Assembly: GCF_004136015.1 (NCBI RefSeq)
Contig: NZ_CP024866.1
Location: 5,126,066 to 5,190,065 of the forward strand
Source: Pseudomonas sp. ACM7
GTDB lineage: Bacteria; Pseudomonadota; Gammaproteobacteria; Pseudomonadales; Pseudomonadaceae
DNA: 64,000 nt
Direction of reading: 5' to 3'
Shown: positions 1 to 7,701 of the stretch, piece by piece
Numbering within the stretch: the stretch's first letter is position 1
How the letters are laid out: every line of letters starts with the position of its first letter
The notes under the pieces: model-generated
Databases searched by the model: none
Seen by the model: only the letters and a program-made list of their open reading frames with translations
Told to the model about the DNA's origin: nothing
Made by a program: the position numbers and the translations under genes

Positions 1-48
1 CTGCGTCGTCTGGCGACAATGGAAGCGGCCCTCAACGAGGGCACGTAA
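1..48 (+). CDS. C-terminal 15 codons of a group II intron reverse transcriptase (partial)
   Basis: Frame 1 reads RRLATMEAALNEGT and stops at TAA 46-48. The position just before the intron's 3' domains is where an intron-encoded reverse transcriptase/maturase normally ends. There is too little sequence to see any domain, so the call rests on location. The gene start is outside the window. Confidence 0.5.
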   Translation: MRRLATMEAALNEGT

Positions 49-297
49 CTTGATGCGCCTGGGGCTTAGCGAAGCTCGCGCCTGCAAATCAGCCTTCAAT
101 GGCCGAGGCCCATGGTGGAGCTCAGGCGCATCTCATATGAATCAGGCGCTGCCGAAGAAACTATGGGGTCAGCTTGGGTTAGTTTCGGTACTGGATACGA
201 TAAACCGGCTTAGCCGCATAGCTTGAACCGCCGTATACGGATCCGTACGTACGGTGGTGTGAGAGGACGGCGGCTGTAAAGCCGCCTCCTACTCGAT
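1..297 (+). mobile_element. 3' end of a group II intron (domains IV-VI)
   Basis: The window opens inside a bacterial group II intron. Positions 225-259 fold as a domain V-like hairpin (GAACCGCCGTATACGG pairing with CCGTACGTACGGTGGTG). Positions 261-294 form domain VI, in which GAG-AGGA-GGCGGC pairs with GCCGCC-TCCT-CTC and leaves an unpaired A at 291 as the likely branch point. The intron then ends in CGAT near 297, with branch-to-end spacing normal for these elements. Bases 49-224 would be the rest of domain IV and linkers. The 5' part lies outside the window. A second, complete intron with a similar 3' end is present at 32934-34764. Confidence 0.8.
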
Positions 298-313
298 CTT
301 GAGAAAGTGAGTT

Positions 314-727
314 TCACTGATCCTTTTCGCAATTCACCATCCACGAGACACCAAACCGATCAACCAACATGCCGAAGCGAGCCGCCCAGAACGTGGTTTC
401 CAGTGGCATTTCAACCTTGCCGCCGTCCGACAACGCAGAAAACACCCGTTCAGCCTCCGCAATGCTGTCGACATTCAGTGAAACCGAACAGCCGCTCATT
501 TCGTCAGAGGGGCGATCAGGTGTTGTGTCCGAGCCCATGATTGCCTGATCGCCCACCAGCAGGCGGGTGTGGATGATCAGGTTGTGGTAGTCCGCCGGAA
601 AGTGCTCGCGTGCGGGGCTTTCGCCGAAGGTCATCATGACTTCGATCTGGCCTGGCAGGCTTTGGGCATAGAAGGTGAAGGCGGCTTTGCAGTCGCCGTT
701 GAAGATCAGGTAGGGATTGATTTTCAT
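314..727 (-). CDS. VOC-superfamily protein, PhnB/YjdN-like
   Basis: This 137-aa protein starts MKINPYLIFNGDCKAAFTFY, typical of PhnB/YjdN-type vicinal-oxygen-chelate proteins, with the later family signatures DYHNLIIHTRLLVGDQAIMGSD in the middle and WAARFGMLVDRFGVSWMVN at the end. Length is normal for the family. These proteins are glyoxalase-fold dimers and many are uncharacterised, so no substrate can be given. The gene reads toward the intron end at 297 and has no operon partner. About 200 bases upstream (728-924) show nothing recognisable. Confidence 0.85.
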   Translation of the reverse strand: MKINPYLIFNGDCKAAFTFYAQSLPGQIEVMMTFGESPAREHFPADYHNLIIHTRLLVGDQAIMGSDTTPDRPSDEMSGCSVSLNVDSIAEAERVFSALSDGGKVEMPLETTFWAARFGMLVDRFGVSWMVNCEKDQ

Positions 728-924
728 GCTTTGCTCCCGGTAACGAAGAGGCGAAGAGAGGCCGAATTCACCTCAGGCTCCGCAGTGATTGGGCTCCCTT
801 TAGCAAAGCGTTAGATGTCGTGATTGGCAGGAATCGTTTAGATGTTTTTTCTATTGAAGCGGCGTGGCTTATGGCTTCCGGCGCCTGTGTCGATCCACGG
901 TCACGGGGATATCGTCCTGGGTCC

Positions 925-1536
925 TCAAGCTGCTGCGCGTGGAACCGAGGGGCGTAGCAAACGTTCGATGGCTCCACTCACCAGACTCTCCAACAGCTCA
1001 ACGCGCTCTCGCTCATCCAGCGAATGTTGCGCCAACCAGCCGGGTGCGCTGTTGAGTAAGTTTGCGATTGCATGTCCGGCGGCCAGCAGACCCTGTTCAC
1101 TGAAGCGGGACCGGGCCCCGAGCATCAGCAACAATTTGCGCTCGTATTGCTCGCGCAGCTGCCGAACCCGTTCCTGTTGCTCTTCATTCAGGCAGCCGCT
1201 GTCACGCTCTGCCAGACGAAAATGCCAGGGCATCTCCTGATGCAGGTTCAAATGCGCTCGGATCAGGGCATGGAGTTTGTCACGTTTTGCCGGCGCCTTT
1301 TGCTCGATCCGCCCCAAGGTTGCCAGCAACTCTTCGTAGAACTCTTCGATCAGGTCGAGCAGCAAGTGCTGTTTGCTGGGGTAATGGTGATACAACGAGC
1401 CGGGAGCGAGCCCCAGGCAGGTCGCGAGCTCACGCATGCCGACCTGTCCGAAACCTTTGCAGGCGAACAGCTCCAGCACCTTGTCCCGGTACTCGGCAAA
1501 GCGCGAGCAACGCTCAGGCATAGGCATGGAAGCCAC
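925..1536 (-). CDS. TetR-family transcriptional regulator
   Basis: 203 aa. The N-terminal helix-turn-helix (about residues 15-60) is clear: KVLELFACKGFGQVGMRELA followed by LGLAPGSLYHHYPSKQHLL, the usual TetR recognition-helix and helix-4 pattern. The rest is the helical ligand-binding domain. The start overlaps the end of the upstream dehydrogenase gene by 23 bases, so both are probably one transcript. A second Met three codons in could also be the start. By position it may control the acyl-CoA gene; the ligand is unknown. Confidence 0.85.
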   Translation of the reverse strand: MASMPMPERCSRFAEYRDKVLELFACKGFGQVGMRELATCLGLAPGSLYHHYPSKQHLLLDLIEEFYEELLATLGRIEQKAPAKRDKLHALIRAHLNLHQEMPWHFRLAERDSGCLNEEQQERVRQLREQYERKLLLMLGARSRFSEQGLLAAGHAIANLLNSAPGWLAQHSLDERERVELLESLVSGAIERLLRPSVPRAAA

Positions 1537-2365
1537 GCCCCGTTTTGCGCCCCAGGTAACCGGCGGCGACCATTTCCTTGAGCAGTGGAGCAGGGCGGTA
1601 CTTGCTATCGTTGAAGCCCTCGTAGAAGGCTTCGAGGATCGCCAGCACGGTGTCCAGGCCGATCAGGTCCGCCAACGCCAACGGCCCGATTGGCTGATTG
1701 CAGCCCAGGCGCATGCCGGCGTCGATATCTTCGGCGCTGGCCAGGCCTTCCTGAAACACCAGGATCGCTTCGTTGATCATTGGCACCAGAATCCGGTTGA
1801 CCACGAAACCCGGACGGTTGCCCGCGGTGATCGCGGTTTTGCCGAGAGTGGTCGCCATGTCCAGCGCCAGGGCGTGGGTGGCGTCGCTGGTTTGCAAACC
1901 GCGAATCACCTCGATCAGGCCCATCACCGGCACCGGGTTGAAGAAGTGCAGGCCGATGAAGCGCTCAGGTTGGCTGACACTGGCAGCGAGCTGGGTAATG
2001 GACAGCGAAGACGTGTTGGAGGCAATCACGCAATCGTTGCTGACCTGCGCGGCGATCTGTTGCAGCACGCGCAGTTTCAGCTCGAGGTTTTCGGTCGCGG
2101 CTTCGATCACCAGTTGCACGTTCAGCAGGCTGCTGTAATCGGTGCTGGTACGGATCTTGTCCAGGGCGGCGAGTTTTTGCTCTTGCGTCAGCGTTTCCTT
2201 GGCAACCTGCCGATCGAGGTTTTTTTCGACGGTCGCAACGGCCTTTTGCAGGGCTCTCTCGGAGATGTCGAGCAAGGTCACGTTAAAACCGGCCAAGGCG
2301 CAGACTTGCGCAATGCCATTGCCCATGGTGCCCGCGCCGATCACGCCAATGTTTTGCAGATTCAT
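1514..2365 (-). CDS. 3-hydroxyacyl-CoA (3-hydroxybutyryl-CoA) dehydrogenase
   Basis: 283 aa. The NAD-binding Rossmann motif GVIGAGTMGNGIAQVCA is at the N-terminus. The family signature with the catalytic His follows (IGLHFFNPVPVMGLIEVIRG), then the C-terminal dimerisation domain with GNRPGFVVNRILVPMINEA. The length matches the short monofunctional enzymes that oxidise 3-hydroxyacyl-CoA with NAD+, as in beta-oxidation, butyrate or phenylacetate pathways. It is divergent from the AraC gene at 2531, with 165 bases between for promoters, and is followed by the overlapping TetR gene. Confidence 0.93.
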   Translation of the reverse strand: MNLQNIGVIGAGTMGNGIAQVCALAGFNVTLLDISERALQKAVATVEKNLDRQVAKETLTQEQKLAALDKIRTSTDYSSLLNVQLVIEAATENLELKLRVLQQIAAQVSNDCVIASNTSSLSITQLAASVSQPERFIGLHFFNPVPVMGLIEVIRGLQTSDATHALALDMATTLGKTAITAGNRPGFVVNRILVPMINEAILVFQEGLASAEDIDAGMRLGCNQPIGPLALADLIGLDTVLAILEAFYEGFNDSKYRPAPLLKEMVAAGYLGRKTGRGFHAYA

Positions 2366-2530
2366 GTTCTGTCCTTCCGATCAAATCCCGCGATACCTTG
2401 GCCGCCGTAGTGGCCTAAGGCGTACTATTGGCCGCGAGTCTAGAGCCGGCAGGGCGGTTGTCCTATGCCGAAACTGTTCAACGGCACTGGTGTTTTTTGC
2501 CATTCGGGTGATGGGGAGAGAAGCGTTCAC

Positions 2531-3550
2531 ATGCGGGAAAAGGACTCGGTTTCCGCCTACTTCGTGCAGGCAATGATCCATGGGCTGGGAGACAATCCGC
2601 AACGTCAGAGGGCTGCGCTTGAACAGGCCGGCATTGATCCGGCGTTGATGGAGCAGCCCACCGCGCGTGTACCGGCGAGTGCGTTTGCCGCGTTGTGGTT
2701 GATTCAGATCCGCGAGCTCAACGATGAGTTCTTCGGGCTCGACTCCCATGGCATGCCGCCGGGCGGTTTCGCCCTGATCTGCCGGGCATTGATTCAGGAA
2801 CCAGACCTGCACAAAGCCATGCGCCAGTGCCTGGCCAATTTCGCGCTATTCCTCCACGACTTTCGCGGCACGCTGACGGTGCGTGGAAAACGTGCGGTGA
2901 TCAGCTTGCAAAACCACTCGCCAAACAGCGACGTCAGTCGTTTGGGCGAGGAGACGTTTCTGGTGTTGATGATCAGTCTGCTCTGCTGGCTGGGTGGCCG
3001 GCGCATCCCCATCGACCGCGCAGACTTTCGCCATCAGCGTGTGTCGCTCAGCGATGACCGTTTGCTCTGGGGACCGAACCTGACCTTTGGTGCCGAGCGT
3101 ACCGAAATCGAATTCGCCAGCCACTACCTGCGCCTGCCGGTGGTTCAGGATCTGGCATCCCTGAAAGTGTTTTTGCGCACCGCGCCGCAATGGCTGGTGA
3201 TCCGTTTTCGCAATCAGCACGGCCTGGCGTCGCAGGTCCACCAGCGCCTGCGTAACAGCCATTACAGCCAATGGCCGACCTTGCAGGCCTTCGCCCTGGA
3301 ACAGCACCTGAGCCCCAGCACCTTCCGCCGTAAGCTCGAACGGGAAGGGTGTTCGTATCAGGAGATCAAGGACGAGGTGCGGCGTGCCGTTGCCTTCGAA
3401 CAGCTGCGCCAGAGCCGAGCGAGCATCAGTGACATTGCCGAGCAGCTTGGCTTTCAGGAACCGAGTGCGTTTCACCGGGCGTTCAAGAAGTGGACGGGAG
3501 AAAGTCCGGGACGGTATCGGGCGAGGTATCAGGTGGAGCTCACGGAGTGA
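2531..3550 (+). CDS. AraC-family transcriptional regulator (OruR/ArgR-type)
   Basis: 339 aa. The N-terminal two thirds match the arabinose-binding-like regulatory domain found in OruR-type AraC regulators. The C-terminal about 100 residues hold two helix-turn-helix motifs: LQAFALEQHLSPSTFRRKL, and ISDIAEQLGFQEPSAFHRAF followed by KKWTGESPGRYR. The ATG at 2531 is chosen because GGGGAGAG lies about 10 bases upstream; an in-frame ATG at 2465 lacks such a site. It is divergent from the hydroxyacyl-CoA dehydrogenase, which it may control. Its stop overlaps the GTG start of the ABC exporter. Confidence 0.88.
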   Translation: MREKDSVSAYFVQAMIHGLGDNPQRQRAALEQAGIDPALMEQPTARVPASAFAALWLIQIRELNDEFFGLDSHGMPPGGFALICRALIQEPDLHKAMRQCLANFALFLHDFRGTLTVRGKRAVISLQNHSPNSDVSRLGEETFLVLMISLLCWLGGRRIPIDRADFRHQRVSLSDDRLLWGPNLTFGAERTEIEFASHYLRLPVVQDLASLKVFLRTAPQWLVIRFRNQHGLASQVHQRLRNSHYSQWPTLQAFALEQHLSPSTFRRKLEREGCSYQEIKDEVRRAVAFEQLRQSRASISDIAEQLGFQEPSAFHRAFKKWTGESPGRYRARYQVELTE

Positions 3551-5361
3551 ACCCTGTTCTTGATCGTTTCACATCATTACTCGACCAGGCGAGACGCGCC
3601 TTGCTGCTGGTCTGGGCAACGTCTCGCGGACTGTTTCTGGGATTGGTACTGGCTACGCTGATCGCCGGCGTACTTCCTGCACTAGCCGCGTGGTTAGGCC
3701 AACGTATCGTCGATGCGGTCGTCACCGCCATGCAGTTGCACGCGCAACAGGGCAGTGCGCCGTTGTGGCCGGTCGTGCGTTATGTGCTGTTTGAAGCGGG
3801 CGTGCTTGCGTTGCTGTCCGGGACTCAGCGTGCGCTGTCGGTCCAGCAATCGCTGTTGCGGGTGCAGTTGGGGCAAAAGGTCAACACGATGATTCTGGAG
3901 AAGGCCCAGACGTTATCGCTGGTGCAGTTCGAGAATTCCGAGTTCTACGACAAACTGGTTCGGGTGCGCCGCGAAGCCTCGACCCGGCCATTGGCGCTGG
4001 TGATGAAGTCGTTGGGGCTGATCCAGAATCTGATCGTGTTGATCAGCTTCGGCGTGTTGCTGGTGCATTTTTCGCCTTGGGCGCTGGTGTTGCTGGTGAT
4101 CGGCGCGTTGCCGGTGTTCTTTGCCGAAGCGCATTTTTCCGGTGATGCTTTCAGACTGTTCACTCGCCGTGCGCCAGAAAGTCGGCAACAGACTTACATC
4201 GAAACGCTGCTCTCCCACGAGGGCTACATCAAAGAGGTCAAACTGTTCGGCTTCGCGCCGCTGCTATTGAAACGTTATCGCGAGACGTTCGCGCGGCTCT
4301 ATGCCGAAGACCGGCGCCTGACGCTACGTCGAGATAGCTGGGGATTTGTCCTCGGTCTACTGGGCACCGGCGCGTTTTATCTGGCGTATGCCTGGGTGGT
4401 GGTCGATACCGTCCATGGCAACATCAGCCTCGGGCAGATGACCATGTACCTGGTGTTGTTCAAGCAGGGACAGACGGCGGTGAGCAGCAGCTTGAGCGCC
4501 ATCAGCGGTCTCTACGAAGATGGCCTTTACCTCTCCAGTCTTTATGAATACCTGGCCGAACCTGTTGTGGCGGATACCGGCAACCTCTCCGTGGGCGCGG
4601 TACCCGGCGATGGCCTGCGTTTCGAAAACGTCGGCTTCCGTTATCCGGGTGCCAGTCGCGCTGCGTTGGAAGGCATCGATCTTCACCTTGTGCCCGGGCA
4701 CAGTGTGGCGCTGGTGGGGGAGAACGGTTCGGGCAAGACCACGCTGATCAAATTGCTGACTCGGCTGTACCGTCCTGATCAGGGCCGCATCCTGCTGGAC
4801 GGCAGCGATCTGCAAGCGTGGGAAGAAGACGCGCTGCGGCGGCGCATCGGGGTGATTTTTCAGGACTACATCCGCTACCAATTCTCCGTCGGCGAGAACA
4901 TCGGTGTGGGTGACACGCTGGCGTTCAACGATGAACAGCGCTGGCAGGAGGCCGCAGCCGAGGGCATGGCCGCGCCCTTCATCGAGGGGCTGGATCGAGG
5001 GTATGCCACGCAATTGGGGCGGTGGTTCGCCGGGGGGCAGGAGCTGTCCGGCGGGCAATGGCAGAAGATCGCGTTGTCGCGCGCCTACATGCGGCGCAAC
5101 GCCGATATTCTGATTCTGGATGAGCCAACTTCTGCACTCGACCCGGCGGCGGAAGCGGCGGTGTTCGAGCATTTCAGTGAACACACCGAAGGCCGGATGA
5201 CGTTGCTGATTTCTCACCGGTTTTCCAGCGTGCGCAATGCGGACCACATCATCGTGCTGGACCATGGAGCGATCCTTGAGCGGGGCGATCACGACAGTCT
5301 GGTGGCCGCGGGCGGGCGCTATGCGCAGTTGTTTGATTTGCAGGCCCGCGGTTACCGATAG
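3547..5361 (+). CDS. ABC exporter, fused membrane and ATPase domains
   Basis: 604 aa. About 330 residues of transmembrane domain come first, then a complete nucleotide-binding domain with Walker A GENGSGKTT, signature LSGGQWQKIALSRA, Walker B ILILDEPTSALD and the switch His in LLISHRFSSV. This is the half-transporter layout, acting as a homodimer in the inner membrane. The start is taken as GTG 3547, overlapping the AraC stop (GTGA) behind a GGAG at 3536; an upstream ATG at 3490 would lie inside the AraC gene. Cargo is unknown; lipid, peptide or drug export are all possible. Confidence 0.88.
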   Translation: MNPVLDRFTSLLDQARRALLLVWATSRGLFLGLVLATLIAGVLPALAAWLGQRIVDAVVTAMQLHAQQGSAPLWPVVRYVLFEAGVLALLSGTQRALSVQQSLLRVQLGQKVNTMILEKAQTLSLVQFENSEFYDKLVRVRREASTRPLALVMKSLGLIQNLIVLISFGVLLVHFSPWALVLLVIGALPVFFAEAHFSGDAFRLFTRRAPESRQQTYIETLLSHEGYIKEVKLFGFAPLLLKRYRETFARLYAEDRRLTLRRDSWGFVLGLLGTGAFYLAYAWVVVDTVHGNISLGQMTMYLVLFKQGQTAVSSSLSAISGLYEDGLYLSSLYEYLAEPVVADTGNLSVGAVPGDGLRFENVGFRYPGASRAALEGIDLHLVPGHSVALVGENGSGKTTLIKLLTRLYRPDQGRILLDGSDLQAWEEDALRRRIGVIFQDYIRYQFSVGENIGVGDTLAFNDEQRWQEAAAEGMAAPFIEGLDRGYATQLGRWFAGGQELSGGQWQKIALSRAYMRRNADILILDEPTSALDPAAEAAVFEHFSEHTEGRMTLLISHRFSSVRNADHIIVLDHGAILERGDHDSLVAAGGRYAQLFDLQARGYR

Positions 5362-5364
5362 ATC

Positions 5365-5725
5365 TCAAGACTCCCGAAAAATCCGCGTAACCGCCGGCCC
5401 GGCCATTTGTGTTGGTTTTGTATTCATCAAGCCGTCGAGTGCCTGGCGATACTGGGTACCGCCCCGGCTCATGCTGTTGTTGTGCGTACCACCAGGCATG
5501 CAGGCTTTGCCCGGCCTTGAAGCTGGCGGGTTTGATGTCGAATTCCTGAACATCCTTCGGCAGACCGCGATACCAACCAGCGTTGCCCGGCTCAATACGA
5601 AACAGCAGCTCGCGCTCTGTGTACTTGAGTACGCCGCAGCTCACCGGCAAGCCGACAATTAGCACGGCCATGCACAGCAGCGGCAGCCAGCGTCGGCCCA
5701 AGCGGCTCATCAAATTCGAAAACAT
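5365..5725 (-). pseudogene. alpha/beta-hydrolase relic with a large internal deletion
   Basis: The first about 85 codons read as an intact start of a membrane-anchored alpha/beta hydrolase: a hydrophobic anchor, then YTERELLFRIEPGNAGWYRGLP and GQSLHAWWYAQQQ. The next frame over the same junction reads GGTHNNSMSRGGTQYRQALDGLM and ends at 5365, which resembles the C-terminal end of the same family, including the late catalytic-His region GGTHNN. The nucleophile elbow and the rest of the fold are missing. The best reading is loss of the middle of the gene with a change of frame, leaving head and tail joined near 5490. Confidence 0.65.
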
Positions 5726-5862
5726 GCAGGGGGCCGGAGGATGAAAAGGAAAGTTCGGGTTTTAACAGAAGCGTGGGGAAAGGTGGGGATAAATTCGACA
5801 GTCGTATGAATGGCCCGGATCAGTCGGTGATGCTCAGGGCCTCATCGTCGGAACGCCGCCCG

Positions 5863-5916
5863 GAGCAAGCTCGCTCCCACAAGGGACCGCATTTCAGTGT
5901 GGGAGCGAGCTTGCTC
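5863..5916. repeat. REP pair (REPIN)
   Basis: Two inverted copies of the Pseudomonas REP core face each other: GAGCAAGCTCGCTCCCACA at 5863-5881 and TGTGGGAGCGAGCTTGCTC at 5898-5916. The 16-base spacer makes it a long hairpin. It lies in the 557-base gap between the hydrolase relic and the ABM gene. Confidence 0.85.
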
Positions 5917-5938
5917 GCGATGAGGCCATTCCTGCCCA

Positions 5939-6282
5939 TACATCTTCGAAGCCGTGCGCAAAGCCGCTCGCGATTACCTGAAGGAACTCGGGGATGGCAG
6001 TAAATTGTCCATCCTCTTTCGGGTGAATATGGATGGGGTGGCGAATCTGGCGACGGCTGTGAATTTTCCGGCGCGTATCTATACCGTCGTGGGAAGGAAG
6101 AGCGGTCTCTTATGAAGCCGTTTTTTTTGCCTGGAAGAAAGCTGATGGCCAGGAGAAGCTGCTTAACTACAGCGTGGCCGAAGGGCTGTTCGGCTTGCTG
6201 CTGTTGATTCTGTTCAGCAGCCTCTTCATCGCCGGGCCGAAACGGCCGGTGCTCAATGTCCGTTTCACCGGAGCCTTGCGTG
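5939..6282 (+). pseudogene. degenerate coding remnant, probably of a membrane protein
   Basis: Frame 2 is open from about 5939 to a TGA at 6113 and reads protein-like sequence (VRKAARDYLKELGDGSKLSI, then LATAVNFPARIYTVVGRKSG). After the stop, frame 3 reads KADGQEKLLNYSVAEGLFG followed by a strongly hydrophobic stretch and FIAGPKRPVLN. Together they look like the C-terminal part of a membrane protein broken by a stop and a frameshift. I do not recognise the family. The remnant runs into the start of the ABM-domain gene. Confidence 0.4.
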
Positions 6283-6864
6283 ATGCCCGAATCCAATCGT
6301 TTCGAGGAAGTCGTGACCCTGATCGTCAAACACCGGGTCAAGGCCGGTTTTGAAGTGCCTTACGAAGCCTGGCTTCGACACATCGTGGGTGTGGCGGGGC
6401 AGAGCGAAGGGCATTTGGGCGTGGACGTGATTCGCGGCAAGAGCGGCGGCCTGGATATGTTCACCTGCGTGCTGCGTTTTTGCTCCACCGAGGCGATGCA
6501 GCGCTGGCTCGATTCGCCGCAACGGCAAGCACTGGTCAACGAAGCCACGCCAATGCTGGCGGACGGTGATCAGACTGAGGTCAGTCCGGTTAATGAATTC
6601 TGGTTCGCCCCGCAGGCCGAAGCGGGATCGCCACCGCCGCGCTGGAAGCAGGCCGTGGTGACGTTGTTGGTGATTCTGCCGCACACTTTGCTGGTGCCGC
6701 TGATCTGGGGGCCGTTGCTGCAGCTCAACGCTTTCCTCTCCAATTACATCGTTGCCACCTTCCTGATCACCCTGACCATCGTGCTGTCGGTGGTGTACCT
6801 GTTCATGCCGATGGCGACGCGATTGTTCGCGCCCTGGCTGTCCCGCTCCGTTGATAGTCGCTGA
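6283..6864 (+). CDS. antibiotic-biosynthesis-monooxygenase (ABM) domain membrane protein
   Basis: 193 aa. Residues about 8-105 form an ABM (ferredoxin-like) domain: VTLIVKHRVKAGFEVPYEAW, then GHLGVDVIRG and FTCVLRFCSTEAMQRWLDS. The C-terminal part has two membrane segments (about 125-150 and 155-180). This pattern is shared by a conserved family of membrane-anchored ABM proteins whose role is unknown. The ATG at 6283 has GGAG 9 bases upstream and is preferred over the in-frame ATG at 6256. The gene stands alone. Confidence 0.75.
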   Translation: MPESNRFEEVVTLIVKHRVKAGFEVPYEAWLRHIVGVAGQSEGHLGVDVIRGKSGGLDMFTCVLRFCSTEAMQRWLDSPQRQALVNEATPMLADGDQTEVSPVNEFWFAPQAEAGSPPPRWKQAVVTLLVILPHTLLVPLIWGPLLQLNAFLSNYIVATFLITLTIVLSVVYLFMPMATRLFAPWLSRSVDSR

Positions 6865-6892
6865 CGTTATCGGCGGTTAACACGATCCATTG

Positions 6893-6919
6893 TAGGAGCC
6901 GGAGCAAGCTCGGCTCCTA
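6893..6919. terminator. REP-like hairpin after the ABM gene
   Basis: TAGGAGCCGGAGC pairs with GCTCGGCTCCTA around an AA loop, with one unpaired base. It sits between two genes that end toward each other and could end transcription from both sides, but it lacks a T-run. Confidence 0.5.
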
Positions 6920-6952
6920 TAGTGATATGTGTTGTTTGGGCATCAGCGGTTG

Positions 6953-7555
6953 TCAGGACTTTTTGTCATCGCCAGGCTCGCCACCAACATGCACACCATG
7001 GTCGTCACCCGGTTCACCGCCGACATGCACACCGTGGTCGTCACCCGGCTCACCGCCGACATGCACACCGTGGTCATCGCCAATTTCACCGGAGCGATGC
7101 ACGCCGTGGTCATCGCCGATTTCACCGGAGCGATGCACGCCATGATCATCCCCCGCTTCGGCATGAGTGCCGCTACGCCCGGAGGACGATGAGGCTGAAT
7201 CGCCGGAATGACCCGAGCCATGGTCGCTGCCACTGTGACCGCTGCCACTGTTGCCGCCACTTCCGCTTCCGCCGTGACCACCGCCATTGCCGCCGCCACC
7301 GCTTCCACCGCCGCCACCATTACCGCCGCCACCGCCACCATTGCCGCCGCCACCACCACCATTGCCGCCACCGCCACCGCCACCGCCACCGCCGCCACCG
7401 CCACCGCCGCCTCCACCACCGCCTCCACCACCGCCACTGCCTCCGTCTTTGGCTTGAGCACTCGACATACCGGACAGGCTATCCGGTATCAGAACGGTGG
7501 ATGCCGACAGAACTGCGCCAATAGCCACTGCGAGCAAAAGCTTTTTCATGTGCAT
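6953..7555 (-). CDS. glycine-rich secreted protein with DDHGVH repeats
   Basis: 200 aa. A signal peptide (MKKLLLAVAIGAVLSAST, cleavage near SSAQA) is followed by about 60 residues of almost pure glycine with occasional Asn, a Ser/Gly/His region, and five near-identical 12-residue units (GDDHGVHRSGEI twice, GDDHGVHVGGEP three times) before the end GDDKKS. The many Asp and His residues suggest metal binding, but this is inference. No known family was recognised. The first ATG (7555) has GGAGA just upstream. The gene is next to the T2SS genes gspF/gspG on the same strand, but 146 bases separate them. Confidence 0.7.
   Translation of the reverse strand: MHMKKLLLAVAIGAVLSASTVLIPDSLSGMSSAQAKDGGSGGGGGGGGGGGGGGGGGGGGGGGGNGGGGGGNGGGGGGNGGGGGSGGGGNGGGHGGSGSGGNSGSGHSGSDHGSGHSGDSASSSSGRSGTHAEAGDDHGVHRSGEIGDDHGVHRSGEIGDDHGVHVGGEPGDDHGVHVGGEPGDDHGVHVGGEPGDDKKS
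6974..7153 (-). repeat. five 36-bp coding tandem repeats
   Basis: Five in-frame 36-bp units encode the GDDHGVH-type 12-mers. Two subtypes lie in blocks (RSGEI, then VGGEP), as expected from recent unit duplication. Copy number is likely to vary between strains. Confidence 0.85.
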
Positions 7556-7701
7556 ATCGTTCTCCGTCTTCTTATTCAGCTTGGAACGTTGATGAATGCA
7601 ACTTGCTACCTGATTCAGTGGGTAAACACCTCACCGTACGGTTTTATTCAGTTGTCACGTCGATGAGTTCTGAAACGTCCAGCTCGACCCTGTTCCAGGG
7701 G

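Noticed and set aside
6974..7153. CRISPR-like tandem array
   Set aside because: The 36-bp repeats are directly adjacent without spacers and encode an in-frame peptide repeat.
7202..7555. Long plus-strand His/Arg-rich and Thr/Ala-rich frames opposite the glycine-rich gene
   Set aside because: They arise from the low-complexity Gly codons read in other frames. Only the minus frame has a signal peptide and ribosome site.
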